Shown here: in pieces, positions 33,776 through 45,644 of the stretch | Position numbering within the stretch: the first letter of the stretch is position 1 | Layout: the number at the start of each line of letters is the position of its first letter | NCBI GenBank assembly: GCA_038380435.1 | Contig: JAWZYU010000005.1 | Coordinates: 34,184,001-34,248,000 of the forward strand | From: Ryuthela nishihirai | Lineage: Eukaryota; Arthropoda; Arachnida; Araneae; Heptathelidae | Length of the DNA stretch: 64,000 nt | Direction of reading: 5' to 3' | Notes under the pieces: model-generated | Told to the model about the DNA's origin: nothing | The model's database searches: none | The model's input: the letters and a program-made list of their open reading frames with translations, nothing else | Position numbers and translations under genes: made by a program

Positions 33776-33846
33776 TGCACACCTCAAGCAGCTGTTTGCC
33801 CAGAAGTCTGATAGGAGCATGTCAGTTTAATACACAATAGAGCATA
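33776..33846 (-). mobile_element. SINE-B 3' fragment
   Basis: CACCTCAAGCAGCTGTTTGCCC and GTCTGATAGGAGCATGTCAG are the SINE-B 3' end in reverse. Confidence 0.75.
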
Positions 33847-34431
33847 GGTGGCCAAACAGTCAATCGCGTAGCTGTCCTAGCTGGTTATCAGCTTACACTA
33901 ATGTGAACTCACTGACACTACTGTATCACAAGTCTTAGTGTTTGGGAGCGAATCTGCAGCTATATTTAACAGTTTTTTTTTTTTATAAAGTATTTAATTC
34001 TAGTGTAATCACTTTAATTCTTGATTTATCATCACGCTAATGTTGTCATTATGTTTCATAAATACGAATTACAAAAAGTTATAGCATACAGGTCTTTCGT
34101 TACACGTTAACAGTTTTATATTCACTTATTTTATCTATTAAATTATTGCTTCGAAAAATATGCCCGCAGAAGATATGCAGTGTCATGGATCTACTTCTCA
34201 ATAGTAAAGTTAGTGAAAACAATCACCTGTTATGGATATCACTGGGGAACAAATTTTCATAAAAGTCATGCCTCTGAGATAAAAATAGCCATTTCATAAA
34301 AATTTCAAGGTGCTGAACACGAATATGACAATGAAAATGCAAAATTGGCTACGATTTCTGAGAAATCCGCAATAGTTTCTTTTGTAATAGAGTAATACGT
34401 ACATGTGACATGTATCGGTAAAACTCCGCTT

Positions 34432-36121
34432 CTACCTCCGACGTCGCTTTGCCCTTCGCTTGTACGGCTGCTCAGGATCATTTCTGGCGAGCGTCCAACA
34501 GGAGTCAGCCAACATTGAAGTGGACCAGTTTCCCTGGTATCGTTTCTCCATCGTTACAATCTCCTGGTGAAAACGTTCACCGTGCTCATCACTAACCATG
34601 CCGCAGTTGTCGGGGAAGAAATCTAAGTGGGAATGGAGAAAGTGGATCTTTAAGGACATATTGCAGCCAAGTTTGTGATACATAGACAACATGTCCTGAA
34701 CCAATTTCTTGTAGTTGTCTGCCCTGACATTCCCGAGGAATTTAGTTGACACCAGATGAAACACGTCGCAAACCTTTTTCTCATCATCTTGAAGCAGGTT
34801 GTCGAACATCTGGTCTCTGAACAGCTCGCAGATCTGAGGACCCACAAAAATTCCCTCTTTAATTTTCATTTCGCTGAGTCGAGGGAATTTGTCAGCCAAG
34901 TACTTGAAAGCTGATGCAGTTCGGTCCATGGTTTTTACAAAGTTTTTCATCATACCGAGTTTGATGTGTAGGGACTGTAGCAGGATTTTGTGCATTTCTG
35001 ACAGTGCTAGGTGTTCCACATTCTTATCTGTGACCTTCAGAGATTCCCTCTGAGGCCAGTTTCTCTTCATGCAGTGCAAAGTCTTTGTTCGGTTGTCCCA
35101 TTCACATAAGAAATAGCAGTACTTCATTTATCCCAGCTACAGATCCATCAACAGAGCCACTATCTTCAAGTCACAACAGAGATGCCAGCCATATTTGCTG
35201 TATTGAAAACAGTTCAACAGCTGTTTTAGGTTATCATAGGTTTCTCTCATGTAGACAGCGTGTCCGATCGGAATGGATGGAAATCAATTTCCATTATACA
35301 GCAACACTGCCTTGAGATTCAATTTCGAGAAGTCTATGAATAGTCGCCATTCTTGAGGGTCAGATTTGATTCCGAGGGCATTCATCAGGCCATCTATATT
35401 GGAGCAGAACACAAGATCATCTTCCTTTCTGAAGTAAGGTGCAAACTGCTCATGATGAGTTCAAAACGAAGTCAGTCGGATATTTTCCTTGAGAAGATTC
35501 CATTAAGTCTTGATCCAAGTATCTCTGCTTTGGCCTTGGATAGCTCCAGATGGCGAACAAGAATGTTCATTTTCTTCTTCGGTGAAAATGTGTGGCGCAG
35601 ATGACGCACCGTGGCAAACATAGGGATCATCATTCGACACCAAAGAGTGTGGAGAACCCGTCGTCGGTTTGCTTCCCTCCTCATCATCTGAATCGATGGA
35701 AAATTCTTTTGGAGGTTTGGCAATGGGAAGGCCTTCACCATGCTGAACTGGTCGGGGAGCAGATTATATATTTTCGTACGCTATTGTCCACTTCTTTTCC
35801 CTTGTGATGCCTCTAGAGACAAGTAGAACCATGCAGAAGTAGCAGTCATTTATGTGATTGCTTGGCTCTCTTCGAACCATAGGAACAGCAAATGGCATCA
35901 CCACTTTTTTGCCTTTCAGCCACTTTGGAATATTTCTTGTACACGTACTGCATCATATGTGTGGGGGCCAGGCCTTATCCTGGTCCCCGATCTTGCATCC
36001 AAAATAAAACTCATACGCCGCTTTCACTATTGCAATGATGGCCGTTTTCTGGCTTGTAAACGTCATTTCCCCAGCAAATGTAATAAAATGAACCTGCACT
36101 ATTAACACAGTTACAAGGCAT
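34432..36121 (-). pseudogene. Multi-copy arthropod gene family of unknown function, copy 2, near full length
   Basis: The start Met at 36121 opens 'MPCNCVNSAGSFYYICWGND', the expected N-terminus. Then come 'GLAPTHMMQ', 'KPPKEFSIDSDDEE' (about 35720), 'MNILVRHLELSKAKAEILGS' (about 35560) and 'DGLMNALGI' (about 35380). The last 231 codons (35127-34432) are uninterrupted, with 'LPQSLHIKLG'-type and 'FPRLSEMKIKEGIFVGPQI' segments, 'HFLHSHLDFFPDNCGMVSDE', 'HGERFHQEI' and a basic C-terminus. Total span matches a protein of about 560 residues, but frameshifts and stops break the first two thirds. The early C..C pairs suggest a zinc-binding domain. The function is not known to me; its spread within and between genomes suggests mobile-element origin (inference). 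Confidence 0.82.
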
Positions 36122-36296
36122 CACTACTCCTGGATTAAAACTGCAAGGATCACTTGTGTTGTACTTATGACTCAGAGGTAAATGGGAGTCGCTCAAAAAA
36201 CTTGCTCACCCTACGAGACGTCGCTTATAACTAACGATTCATCATCTTTTATCCGCGATCGTAAGCAGGATGCCATGACTCAACTACAGGGTTGCC

Positions 36297-36800
36297 ACTG
36301 AAAGAAGTCATAACTTGTTCATTTTCAATCTTTTTTATTTTCTTTTTTTACAGGTTATAGAGCATTCCTTGGAGATTAAAATGGCTACGTATGATGTCCA
36401 GCAACGAGTAAAACTCATTGGGTTTTTCTATTCCAATGAAAGATCAATTATTGAAACTCAGAGAAAATACCGGCAACATTTTAATGTCAGAGTATCTCCT
36501 AGCGATAACATGATTCGGAACCTAATCGCCCGGTTGCTTGGACCATTTGGATCTTGTATGGAAACATTTTTAAATCCAGTTTCAGAATCTTCTGAAGCGA
36601 TGTTCTGGCAATGCCTAGTTGAGTAGAGCGACGACGGGTAGAGGCAGATGGATCCTCAAGGACACTCTGCCGTACAGCTTCCACCGCTACGTCAGTGCGC
36701 ATCATACGTAGCCATTTTAATCTCCAAGGGATGCTCTATAACCTGTAAAAAAAGAAAAATAAAAACGGTTGCAAATGAACAAGTTATGACTTTTTCAAAC
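36297..36800. pseudogene. DUF4817-type (HTH, mariner-like) transposon relic, folded back on itself
   Basis: On the plus strand 36381-36535 encodes 'MATYDVQQRVKLIGFFYSNE', then 'SIIETQRKYRQHFNVR' and 'PSDNMIRNLI', the N-terminal helix-turn-helix found in many arthropod mariner-like elements. The sequence then switches to the minus strand: 36705-36530 reads 'AVEAVRQSVLEDPSASTRRR', 'LGIARTSLQKILKLDLKMFPYK'. The minus-strand copy also has its own leader and 'MATYDA' (36760-36695), fused to the middle part by a deletion. The leader TTTTTTTACAGGTTATAGAGC..CCTTGGAGATTAAAATGGC is present in both orientations (36340-36385 and 36705-36750). The catalytic domain is missing. Confidence 0.8.
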
Positions 36801-36817
36801 CCTTCAGTTTTTCCCCC

Positions 36818-36862
36818 GGAGGTATTGCAACATTGCATCAGACAATGATGCAATACCTCCGG
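36818..36862. repeat. Short palindrome, CCCCGGAGGTATTGCA arms
   Basis: CCCCCGGAGGTATTGCA and TGCAATACCTCCGGGGG are inverted around about 10 bases, with further TGATGCAATAC repeats to the right. Confidence 0.85.
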
Positions 36863-37129
36863 GGGTTGTGTGTATGACGGGCTGATGCAATACAACGCAA
36901 TATGTTGCAATCTGGAGTATGAAGTACAGCGTTGCGAAATGGTTACCTATGTACTCAATGCGGACTGAGTCGTTCATACATGACCATCTCTGTCTCTCCT
37001 AAACAAGAGCCAATCGACAAAATTTATTGCCATTTTCGTGTTCAGCATCTCGATATTAGTAAAGATTGGCTATTTTCATTTCAAAGCCTTTTTGTGTGTT
37101 GCCCAGTGTATTTATAATAAATAGTTTTA

Positions 37130-38960
37130 GGTGGAAAAGATTGTGTTTTAATTAATTTAACAATGTCACGTTAATATGTTTGATGCTAAATTGTAATTTT
37201 ATGCTTAGCTGATCAAGCAGTGTTAAATTATTTTTATGACTCATGTACTATGGTCCATCGCGAAAGATTTTCTGTCTTAAAAGTCGATCGCAATGTCCAA
37301 AAGTTTGGCCCTCCCTGCAATAGAGAACCTAGGTCGGTGAGTAAGGCGCGAACCCAGCAGAAAGACAATACATAAACGTCCTTACCTTATCTTTGGAGCA
37401 AATACATACACTTAATCACCTGTTGAAATGATAATATAAGGATTTTTTCACAGGTCAAAAAGTGCCTGAATGTAAAAACAAAAGCTTTCCACTTCTTGTA
37501 GGGAAGTTTGGCACCTCATAAAATTAAAGTAAGCCAGTAAACTTTGGGATAAGTAAACACTATATCCTATGAAGGACATTAATACTTTTGAGGAACAAGA
37601 AGAACTTGCTTATGTAAATGCAACTAACAAAACCAGAACCAAGTCAGTCAAAAATTGAGTACCGTTCCGATTCCAGTTCCTTTTTTTAAACATATTATAC
37701 TATTGCAGCCTTATCTGGAAGAATATCCAGTATTGAAACGAAGTACGTAAAATTTAATTATCCCACTTAAAGACGCATTCCAGGTGGGGCAAATATCAGT
37801 CGAAAGTGGCTATTTTTGCCCAACGAACTGCTACTCGGAAGATTTTGAGAATGAAGAGCAATAGCCTTGACTAACGCTCTTCGAACTACACCAGGATAGT
37901 TTCAGTCAAGATTTTTCTCTATGAACCGGAGTACGGCCTCGAGGGACCACGAGATCCATTAACGTTAATCGTTATAATTTGCAGCCGTTCAGCGGCTGTT
38001 GTGATTCCTGGTGATATTTATTGCCGTTTACTTTTTCCTTTCGTCATCGGTGGAGGTGTTGCTCTGCTCATTAAGAGCTCATCTTGCTCCAGATTGTGTC
38101 GTAATTTTCAAGAGGAGAAAATTGCTATTTTTTATTCGCATTTCACGAGGAGATTATTCGACGTGAATTACTAATGAAGTCTGAGGTATTAAGTTGGAAT
38201 GTAAATTATGTTGCGAAAGTATAAAAGACATAAGTTGAAAACATTTTAAGATTGTTTTAACATTAATGGTTGTCACAAGTGTAATCATTAAGGTAGCAAA
38301 TATAAAAAATGAGATTAACATGAACTAGACTTACTAGATGCACGTTGTTTGGTGTCTTTTTCTCATGAGTCGAGTCTTGAGAACTAAAACATCAGGCATC
38401 GACCAGTAAAGGTAAATTGGTCTTATCTGATATTCTGAGACAGTTCTTTCGACACAATTTATCTCACAGAACAGTTTAAAGCTATACTAAGATGCCTATC
38501 AAGGTAAAAAAAAAAAATTCTTTCATCTTAAGCCTTTTTTTTGAACACAGATCTGATGTATATATATTTCTTTTAAGGATTTCCCCTCCTAATAAAGCGA
38601 ATATATATTAACTTCTTTTTTAACTTCGAATCATGAAAACGAAAAATATTTCAGGAATAATTTAATAAGATGTAAGAAATCTAGTATTTTTTATCTTTGG
38701 AAAGAGTTCTTTGGGAAAATTCAGGATTGCATCAAAATTCTCCTGCTTAATGGATCAAGTTTGAGAGCAATTGGTTGTATAGTTTATTTGTTGTAAATTG
38801 TGAGGATATTTTAAGGAAAATGATCGGGAGAAAATGTAGATTGTGATCATAAGCTTTTTTTGGCCAAATAAATAAATTTTGAAATGCAAAAATAATAAAT
38901 TTCCATTGGAGAAAATGGTGGATTTAAACTTATTTCGTGCTTAATGTCTATTTAAACAGT
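37130..38960. other. No gene recognised; possible SINE-B scrap
   Basis: 37325-37385 (AGAACCTAGGTCGGTGAG, CGCGAACCCAGCAGAAAGAC) may be a degraded minus-strand SINE-B. The rest shows nothing I can name. Confidence 0.35.
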
Positions 38961-38961
38961 A

Positions 38962-39122
38962 GTTGCATAGTGGTCCCGTGTGCGGAAGAGCCATACCCTG
39001 TGCTTGTTAAAGAACACGCTGGATGACCTTGACGGGAGGCTACCATCTGTCTCCTAAAAGCTGTTCCAGTGGGTCCCCTCCCCCAGCCTTCTATGAGCCT
39101 TCGAGGTCCTTGTGACCTGGCC
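38962..39122 (+). mobile_element. SINE-A internal fragment
   Basis: GTCCCGTGTGCGGAAGAGCC to GACCTGGCC: body only, without head or tail. It is cut directly by the MITE half that follows. Confidence 0.9.
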
Positions 39123-39134
39123 GCGTACGTACAC

Positions 39135-39240
39135 GAAGATTTCCAGATCACTATTTTCTAAAAAAATCTTTGCCAAATTTTTTTTTTTCTGAATTCTCTA
39201 ATCAACCATAGTGTTCGGATATTTTTTTGAGCCACTGTAC
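39135..39240. mobile_element. Half of a CAGTCGCTCAAAAAA MITE
   Basis: The right arm only: CCAGATCACTATTTTCTAAAAAAATC, then ATTCTCTAATCAACCATAGTG and TTTTTTTGAGCCACTGTA. Confidence 0.88.
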
Positions 39241-39856
39241 CACAGAAATATTTCGCAAAACTCAAGTGATCGTAACATGAAGGGATTTTTCGTCAAAATC
39301 TCTCTCTTTACTAAAACTTCTTTTAATGCGGGCTGGATATGGAGGAGGTAGGAGGGGGGGGGGAAACTCACATAATAACTAGCTGGTACAGATGGACGAT
39401 TCAGTATCACTGCTTGCAGCGCCGCCTTTTTTAAAAAAAGTGAATAGCGGGGAATACTTTTGAGAATTCAATCCTGATTGGCGCATTTTTATTCCTTTAT
39501 GATGACCATACTTTTTTTAATGATTTGCGTATTTTTTTTTGTGCATTTCTTACATAACTCATTTTTATAGAAATGAAACAAAAGTAAAGGTAGGAATAAA
39601 AGCTATTATCATAAGTGCAGTTTGATTTTAATACATGGTCCGTATAAATTATTGTCGAGGAATGAAGATTAAAATCGGATATTGATTTTTTTTGTAAACA
39701 CTTTTTTTTTACTAACAAAGATCACTAATTTACAAGTGTTTGAACTTTACACTGATAAATTATAACCTTTAACCAATCAAGATGAATTTGTTTAGGCTGA
39801 CGTCACTGGTCAGATGCAGCTAAAAAACGTTCGTTATTGTATATATATATATTACG

Positions 39857-40197
39857 TGTTGTTGGGTTACCTCTGAGTGGCACTTTTTTTGCCCACAATG
39901 GGCTAAATGGCTAGGGCACAAAGACGCCGAAGGCTCAGTGAAGTTTCGGGGAAGAGGACCCACTAGAACAGCTGTTTTCAGCGCGTTCTTTGATGTGCAC
40001 AGAATATGGCTCTCCTCACACGGATTAACATCCTATCCGACGGACGTCGGCTTTTCCAAGCCCATCGGCGACCCCTACTGATTGAGGGCAGGGTGGGGAA
40101 TTAGCGGAGATAAATCTCAACGCTGGCCCAGCTGGGACTCGAACCTGGGAACTAAAGATTGCGAGCGTAGCACGCTACCGACTGAGCTACCATTATC
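39857..40197 (-). mobile_element. SINE-A, antisense, with internal deletion
   Basis: GTTGGGTTACCTCTGAGTGGC (tail) to GTAGCTCAGTCGG (head, in reverse). About 40 bp is lost after GAACAGCTGTT. Confidence 0.92.
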
Positions 40198-40573
40198 CAT
40201 ATATTACGCATAGTAGCTGCTTAAACACACTGCTTTGTACAGGCAAATGTGAAAAAATCTTTTGGGAAGTGTTGAACTTTTGAACAGGTACGGGGGAGAC
40301 AATGAAAACATTCAGGGTGTTTTTTTTATATGGTAATTTATAAATGCAATAATATTACGTTTAGAGAGAAGGGGGAAAAATCATGTTAAATCGAACGATC
40401 AGTCGCATTAGTCGTTAAAAAGTTTGTTGATGGAATTCATATAAGTGTGGGAATGGTGTATCTATCTATGTAGTATATACAAGTGTTCTGGTTTGTTAGT
40501 GTTCAATCGTTGGCGCCCCACCCCCTCAAACGTTTTAAAGTGACTACTCAGAACAATGAATAATAAATCTAAT

Positions 40574-41040
40574 CACTGACGGACTGCGGGCGATGGTAGC
40601 TCAGTCGGTAGTGCTCCAGACTGGTAATCTGCATTTCCCAGGTTCGAGCCCCAGCTGGGTCAGTGTTGAGATTTATCTTCGCAAAACTCCCTGCCAACGG
40701 TCAGTAGGGGACACCGATGGGCATGGAAAAGCCACCGTCCTTCGTATGGGACGTTAAGACGTGGCCCTATGTGCAGGATATATAAACGTTAAGCGTGCCC
40801 TAAGCCCTATGTGCGTATATAAAAAACGTTAAGCCGTGGCCCTATGTGCCATACACTGTGCTGGTTAAAGAACACGCTTGATGACCTTGGCGAGGCTACC
40901 ATCTGTCTTCCAACAGCTGTTCCAGTGGGTCCTCTCCCTAACCTTATCTGAGCCTTCAGGGTCCTTGTGACCTGACCATTTAGCCCATTGTGTGCAAAGA
41001 ATTGCCGCTCACAGGTAAAACGCCGAACCCAACTGACGGA
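40574..41040 (+). mobile_element. SINE-A with internal repeats and TSD
   Basis: The element is 40584-41032 with TSD CTGACGGA (8-9 bp). GTTAAG(A/C)CGTGGCCCTATGTGC is present twice, with a third partial copy between (40750-40855), lengthening the element. Confidence 0.93.
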
Positions 41041-41382
41041 GTGGTAATAATGTGATTATGAAGTATCTAATTAGACTCCCACAAATACGGATTTGTGTTG
41101 ACATTTAGCTGAAGACTCACCTTTCTCGTAGTTGGAGGAAGGGTTGGTGAACAGCTGAGCCAATCCTCGCTTCCAAATAAAGGGGTGGTGAGAGTCGTAA
41201 TCTCTATTCTCTTAGAATCACTACTGTGCCTGCTTAGACATTTTCTTAGCTCACCTCGTTCTGTTTCAGATGAGCAAAACGTTTCGCTGATAGACTTGGA
41301 AATGACGCCATCCTTTGGAGAGGACCTTAACCTCATATGCAAAGACATTTTATAATGATCTTTATGATTATTTATGCATGTT

Positions 41383-41487
41383 CTTTAATGAACATAGGGT
41401 ATGCTGTACTGCGCATGGAGCAACGGCTTAACAATCCATCCGATGGACGGCTGCCTTTCGGAGTTCATTGGTGTTCCATCGAGAGAG
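41383..41487 (-). mobile_element. SINE-A internal fragment, antisense
   Basis: TTTAATGAACATAGGGTATGC..CGGCTTAACAATCCATCCGATGG matches the diverged copy at 42960-43060. Confidence 0.85.
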
Positions 41488-41989
41488 CCTTAAAATGAGA
41501 TTTGTTTTGGTTTATTTCTATTCGGCTTATACCCTTACCAATATTTGTTTTTCGCTTATCTCTTTGGCAATGCCTTATTCCATGATTGGATTGGATTGCA
41601 TTCTTTACAAAGCTTGGAAACGAAAATATTATGTTCACCGTTGTTGTATCTGATTTCTTTCTGCTCATCTAATGTTTCTAACTTATTATTAACTTCGACG
41701 CTCCTCTTTATTGTAGTTTCATTTAGAGAACTAATTTATACTTTTAGGAATTCTCCTTAGCAACATTATTCCTTTACAGATCCAGAAATAGTTACTTTTC
41801 TAAGCTGAGAATAGAGTAGCTCAGCTTCTTTTTAAATCCTTCATTAGTGTTGAACATTTTTTTCTTAAAGCAAACATTCTTCTCATTAATAGGCTGCAGC
41901 TATCAATCATGGCTTTTCTTTCACCAAGTACGTCAGCGTCACAGTTCTGTCCGTCTGTTGCATCGATTCAGCTCAGTGTGACATTTCAT

Positions 41990-42230
41990 TATCTTTTCCT
42001 TCTTTTAACTCCAACAGCACATAACCTTTGTCTTCCCACTATTCATATCTAATTTAAGTTATTCTTTGCCTCATTCAAACTAGAAATTAAGCGCTGTTTT
42101 TGTTCTCTACTTTGAACTAATAACCGTGTCATTTGCATACTTGTCTTCACATCATTCATTCTCTCTTTCATATCATCATCATCGCCGGTTTGTCATATCT
42201 TAATTTGCTGTCGCTCATCTTTGTTTCTTC
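41990..42230 (-). pseudogene. Non-LTR reverse transcriptase relic (palm region)
   Basis: On the minus strand, TATGCAAATGACACGGTT (rc of 42122-42139) reads YANDTV, a damaged YADD box. About 25 codons later, after a frame change, 'LISSLNEAKNNLNLDMNSGKTKVM' follows, the classical L...N..L...G L..N..KTK.M motif of the non-LTR RT palm/thumb. The rest of the element is too decayed to follow. Confidence 0.6.
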
Positions 42231-42591
42231 GCAAATAAACAGCAACGAACACAATATTAAAACTCGGGTATTTCCTTCATCTGGAGCCTCTTTGCAGCGC
42301 TTTTTCGTCTTCTTTCATCCACTGTGCAAAATAGCTCATATATCTTTGGATCTCTTGTGTGAATCGGACAGTGTTTTCATTATTTACATACGCAATCAAC
42401 GCGAAGTTAAATCATTTATTAATATTCTTTTGCCGTTAATAACAAAGATTTGAAAACTAAGATCCAAATAAAAATGCAAATCTTGTTTACTTTTGAAGTG
42501 TGCAGAATTTATGTAAATTTGATTTTGAAAGTTTTGAAACTGGTTCTTAAAAATGATGATTTTTCCGTTTAATAATCACAAGTTTTTTTTT

Positions 42592-42725
42592 GGGTTGTTT
42601 TACCTCTGAAAGGTACTTTTTGCACACAGGGGCTAAATAGCCAGGTCATAAGGATTCCAAGGGCTCAGAGAAGGTTGCGGGGAGGGGACCCACTAGACAA
42701 CTGTTAGAGACAGATGGAAGCTAAG
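42592..42725 (-). mobile_element. SINE-A 3' part, antisense
   Basis: GGGTTGTTTTACCTCTGAAAGG to GACAGATGGAAGC; the head side is missing. Confidence 0.88.
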
Positions 42726-42807
42726 AAAGAGGTTGTCTATGTCATTAGTTATTTTATCAGTTACTTTCAGGAGAGTAAGCTGACGTTCAATACTAAGTAA
42801 GAGTATT

Positions 42808-43185
42808 GTTTTACCTTTGAGCGGCATTTCTTCAAATAATACCCTAAAGGTCCAGTTCACAAGGACTCCAATGGCTCGGAGTTAAGTAGAGGAAGAGATC
42901 CGCTGAACAGCTATTAGGAGACAGAAGGAAGTCTCACGTGAAGGTCATCCAGCATGTTTTTAATGAATATAGGGTATAGCTGCACTGCGCATGGAGCAAC
43001 GGCTTAACAATCCATCCGATGGACGGCTACCTTTCGAAGCTCATTGGTGTTCCATCGAGAGCAGAGTGAGAGTTAGCGGAACAGATCTCAGGTGAGGCTT
43101 AGTGAGAATTCAAACAGAACCTGAGACCATGAGGTTATTGAGCCTGAAATTCAACTGACTGAGCGAAGCCAACCACCTACCTTGT
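42808..43185 (-). mobile_element. SINE-A, old and diverged, antisense
   Basis: GTTTTACCTTTGAGCGGC to ACTGAGCGAAGCC. It is a degraded full-length copy; CATAGGGTATAGCTGCACTGCGC shares variants with the 41383 fragment. Confidence 0.85.
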
Positions 43186-43273
43186 AGTAAATGATATTTA
43201 TGATTCTGAGGAAAACAAAATATTTAGCATAATTTCGAAAGTTTTCTAATAATTCCATCTAATTGTTACTTTG

Positions 43274-43469
43274 TACTCAATTCTTTAAAAAAATAAATAC
43301 TCCCTCAAGCAGCTGCTTGCCACAGAGGTCTGACAGTTTATATGCCACAGTAGAAGATCTGTGAGGATGGCAGGCACTCAGCAGAAAAACGACACATACA
43401 TCCATGCCTTACCCGGGGCTCGAACCCAGGTCCCGTAGATCAGTAGTCATGGGACGGCTACTGAATTCT
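43274..43469 (-). mobile_element. SINE-B, head partly deleted, with TSD
   Basis: The element is about 43285-43458. AGTAGTCATGGGACGG shows the loss of most of the A-box arm. TSD ACTCAATTCTT / ACTGAATTCTT. Confidence 0.9.
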
Positions 43470-43779
43470 TATCTTGCGATAATATATTTGAACACATAAA
43501 TACACAAAATCATGAACAATCTTTTTAGCAATATCATAAAAATTAGAAACACATAATCACTTCTTCTAATTATTGAGAGAGATTGGTATCGGAAATGGTA
43601 TCGGAAATGTTAAAACCTTTCAAGAGCATTAGACTACGACAAACCTAGAGTGAGACAAAAAAAAAAATGAGTGTCCGACTCTTAGATTAGTTTTCTTAAG
43701 GCTTGTTTACACTGACATGTATAACTGGCGCCAATGAACCCACAATATGAACATCAAACTGATCTGTGCATTCCTTAAC

Positions 43780-43885
43780 AAAAATTCCACCCCCTTTATT
43801 AAAATTCCCTCCCCTTTATTAAAAACCGCTAATCAAAAGTTCCCTCCCCCTTTATTAAACTCCCCCTCTAACCTATCACAAACTC
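43780..43885. repeat. Degenerate CCCCTTTATTAAA tandem repeat
   Basis: TTCC(A/C)CCCCCTTTATTAAAA occurs about four times at 43785, 43808, 43842 and beyond with a 25-35 bp spacing. Confidence 0.75.
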
Positions 43886-44545
43886 CCTTGGTATCTACCC
43901 TCATCTGAAATTTTCCAAGTCCACTAAACCTTTTTGGTGGCAACGCTCATCCCCGTCTCAGAATGGCTGATGCAATCCTCAAAAATAATTACAAGGCCCC
44001 ATATTTTACGAATTTGACCTTCCCTAGAATAAGGACTACCCCGCAGTAACTGGTTTAAAAGACTGTCCCGCAGTAAAGGAAAAAATGCTATTGGGTAAAA
44101 ATAAAAAAATTAATAAAAGGAAGAAAAAGATTTTTTTTATTCGCAATTATGAAAAATATTGAAGGGTAATATGGTCTGGTGACCTATATGGGTGACATAA
44201 AAGACCCATTTTAGAACACGCAGCAAACGTACGGAACCTCCCCCAGTACCACGTTTTACTGACAGATGGTTTTACAATCTGAAAAATCCTGCGAAATTAA
44301 AAAATATTATTCCAAACGGGGACCACGTTTTATTTTAAGTCACAGATGTACTACAATATTATATACAGTTTTCAGATAGTCATTATTTTACCTTTCTCGA
44401 TTCAGTTAACGAATAGTCAATAAAACAGCTTTGCAGGAAAAAAATCTTTTGTTCATACACTATCTTCAGGAAGGTTACAATTATCAACTACTTAAAAAAG
44501 AATTTATTTTTTCGAAAACACTATTAGCATTTATTTAGCACATAT

Positions 44546-44863
44546 TCAGAGGTGCATACCAATTCGTCGTACATTTCGTTTAGTAACATAGGAAAGACAT
44601 GTAGATATGTAGGAATAATTATCTTCAACTCCTGCCTCTTTCACAAAAAGTTTAGCAATATCACTTAAATGAATGTTTCTCACGGCTTCTGCGAAATGGA
44701 CATCAATTGATTTATCGGATATGGCAAGACACGAATGGCGAAGCTGACTTGGGTGATTTACTTCACACCCAATACACTTCGTACGTAGAATCCAAAAAAG
44801 TTCTTTTCTGGCAAGTGTGTTTAATGTTTTTCTGAAACTTAGCTGCGGGAATTTTTAGCTTAT
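44546..44863 (-). CDS. Open frame with Cys/His cluster, partial, unknown family
   Basis: About 105 codons are open without an initial Met: 'SFRKTLNTLARKELFWILRT', then 'KCIGCEVNHPSQLRHSCLAI', 'DVHFAEAVRNIHL' and a TGA at 44546. The C-x2-C-x3-H-x5-H-x-C arrangement suggests a zinc-binding knuckle. It lies within the long-TIR element and is probably the C-terminal part of its protein. I do not recognise the family. Confidence 0.4.
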
Positions 44864-45031
44864 TTGCGGGAATCTTTTAACCACGTCCGTTGTTTGATGC
44901 TGAGATGTACCGAAGAAATCATTGAAGTACCCTCATCACACACAACCCCTTTTTTTACCCTTGAACACCACCATGCCATTCAGTTCATGATCGAAGATAA
45001 ACGTATAGGTGAGTGTAGAAGCCAGTCCATA

Positions 45032-45238
45032 CTACTGTTCTTTGGATAATATAACTGAAGCCTTTATGGGTCTAAACGGAATGCCACTGCACTTTTGAAA
45101 CAAACATATGTGCACTTCAGGAATGTTCTTGCAAATCTTCACCAATAAGTCAGAACCTAGCTGGTAGCCGTCATCTCCAATAGCAAACCGCTCCACGGTG
45201 AGATCACTTTTGGATGGAACACAGGTCATCGTTAACAC
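45032..45238 (-). pseudogene. Upstream coding remnant of the long-TIR element
   Basis: A 68-codon frame starts with a Met and contains 'ERFAIGDDGYQLGSDLLVKI'. It ends in a stop, and a different frame continues toward the Cys/His segment ('FIFDHELNGMVVFKGKKRG' near 44990). This suggests one gene broken by frameshifts. The family is unknown to me. Confidence 0.4.
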
Positions 45239-45644
45239 TTCAGTACTGCAAAACTATGTCTTTTCACACATCAAGTGTACTACTTATACCTAAAACCTTT
45301 GATGTCATCTGGCAATAGCCTGCCATTGGTCGAGATCTAATTCGTAGTGATATTAAAAACCCAATTGTAGAAGAGTAATTTCTGTTCTTTATCTGATTGG
45401 TCGTCATTGTGATTTCTTAGTGTAAGCTGTTTTATTGACTATTCGTTAACTGAATCGAGAAAGGTAAAAGAAAGACTATCTGAAAACTGTATACAATATT
45501 GGAGTACATCTTTCGGTTTAGTGACTTCGATGAGATTTGAAAATTCCTAATAGAGCTATAATGCCAATCTGTTTAGGTTTGTAAAGTGTTAGCTTCTTTT
45601 GTAACGGGTAACTGACAGATAACATGTTGAACACACGATTCATA

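Larger units (their letters stand above)
44338..45527. mobile_element. Unclassified element with about 90-100-bp inverted repeats
   Basis: The left arm AAGTCACAGATGTACTACAATATT..GTTAACGAATAGTCAATAAAACAGC (44338-44432) is reverse-complemented at 45425-45527, where the right arm has an extra 9 bases near its end. Between them lie two minus-strand coding remnants listed separately. The architecture is that of a DNA transposon with long TIRs. No TSD is obvious, and I cannot assign a superfamily. Confidence 0.65.

Noticed and set aside
42133..42453. 106-codon plus-strand ORF
   Set aside because: The opposite strand carries reverse-transcriptase motifs, so this frame is a shadow.
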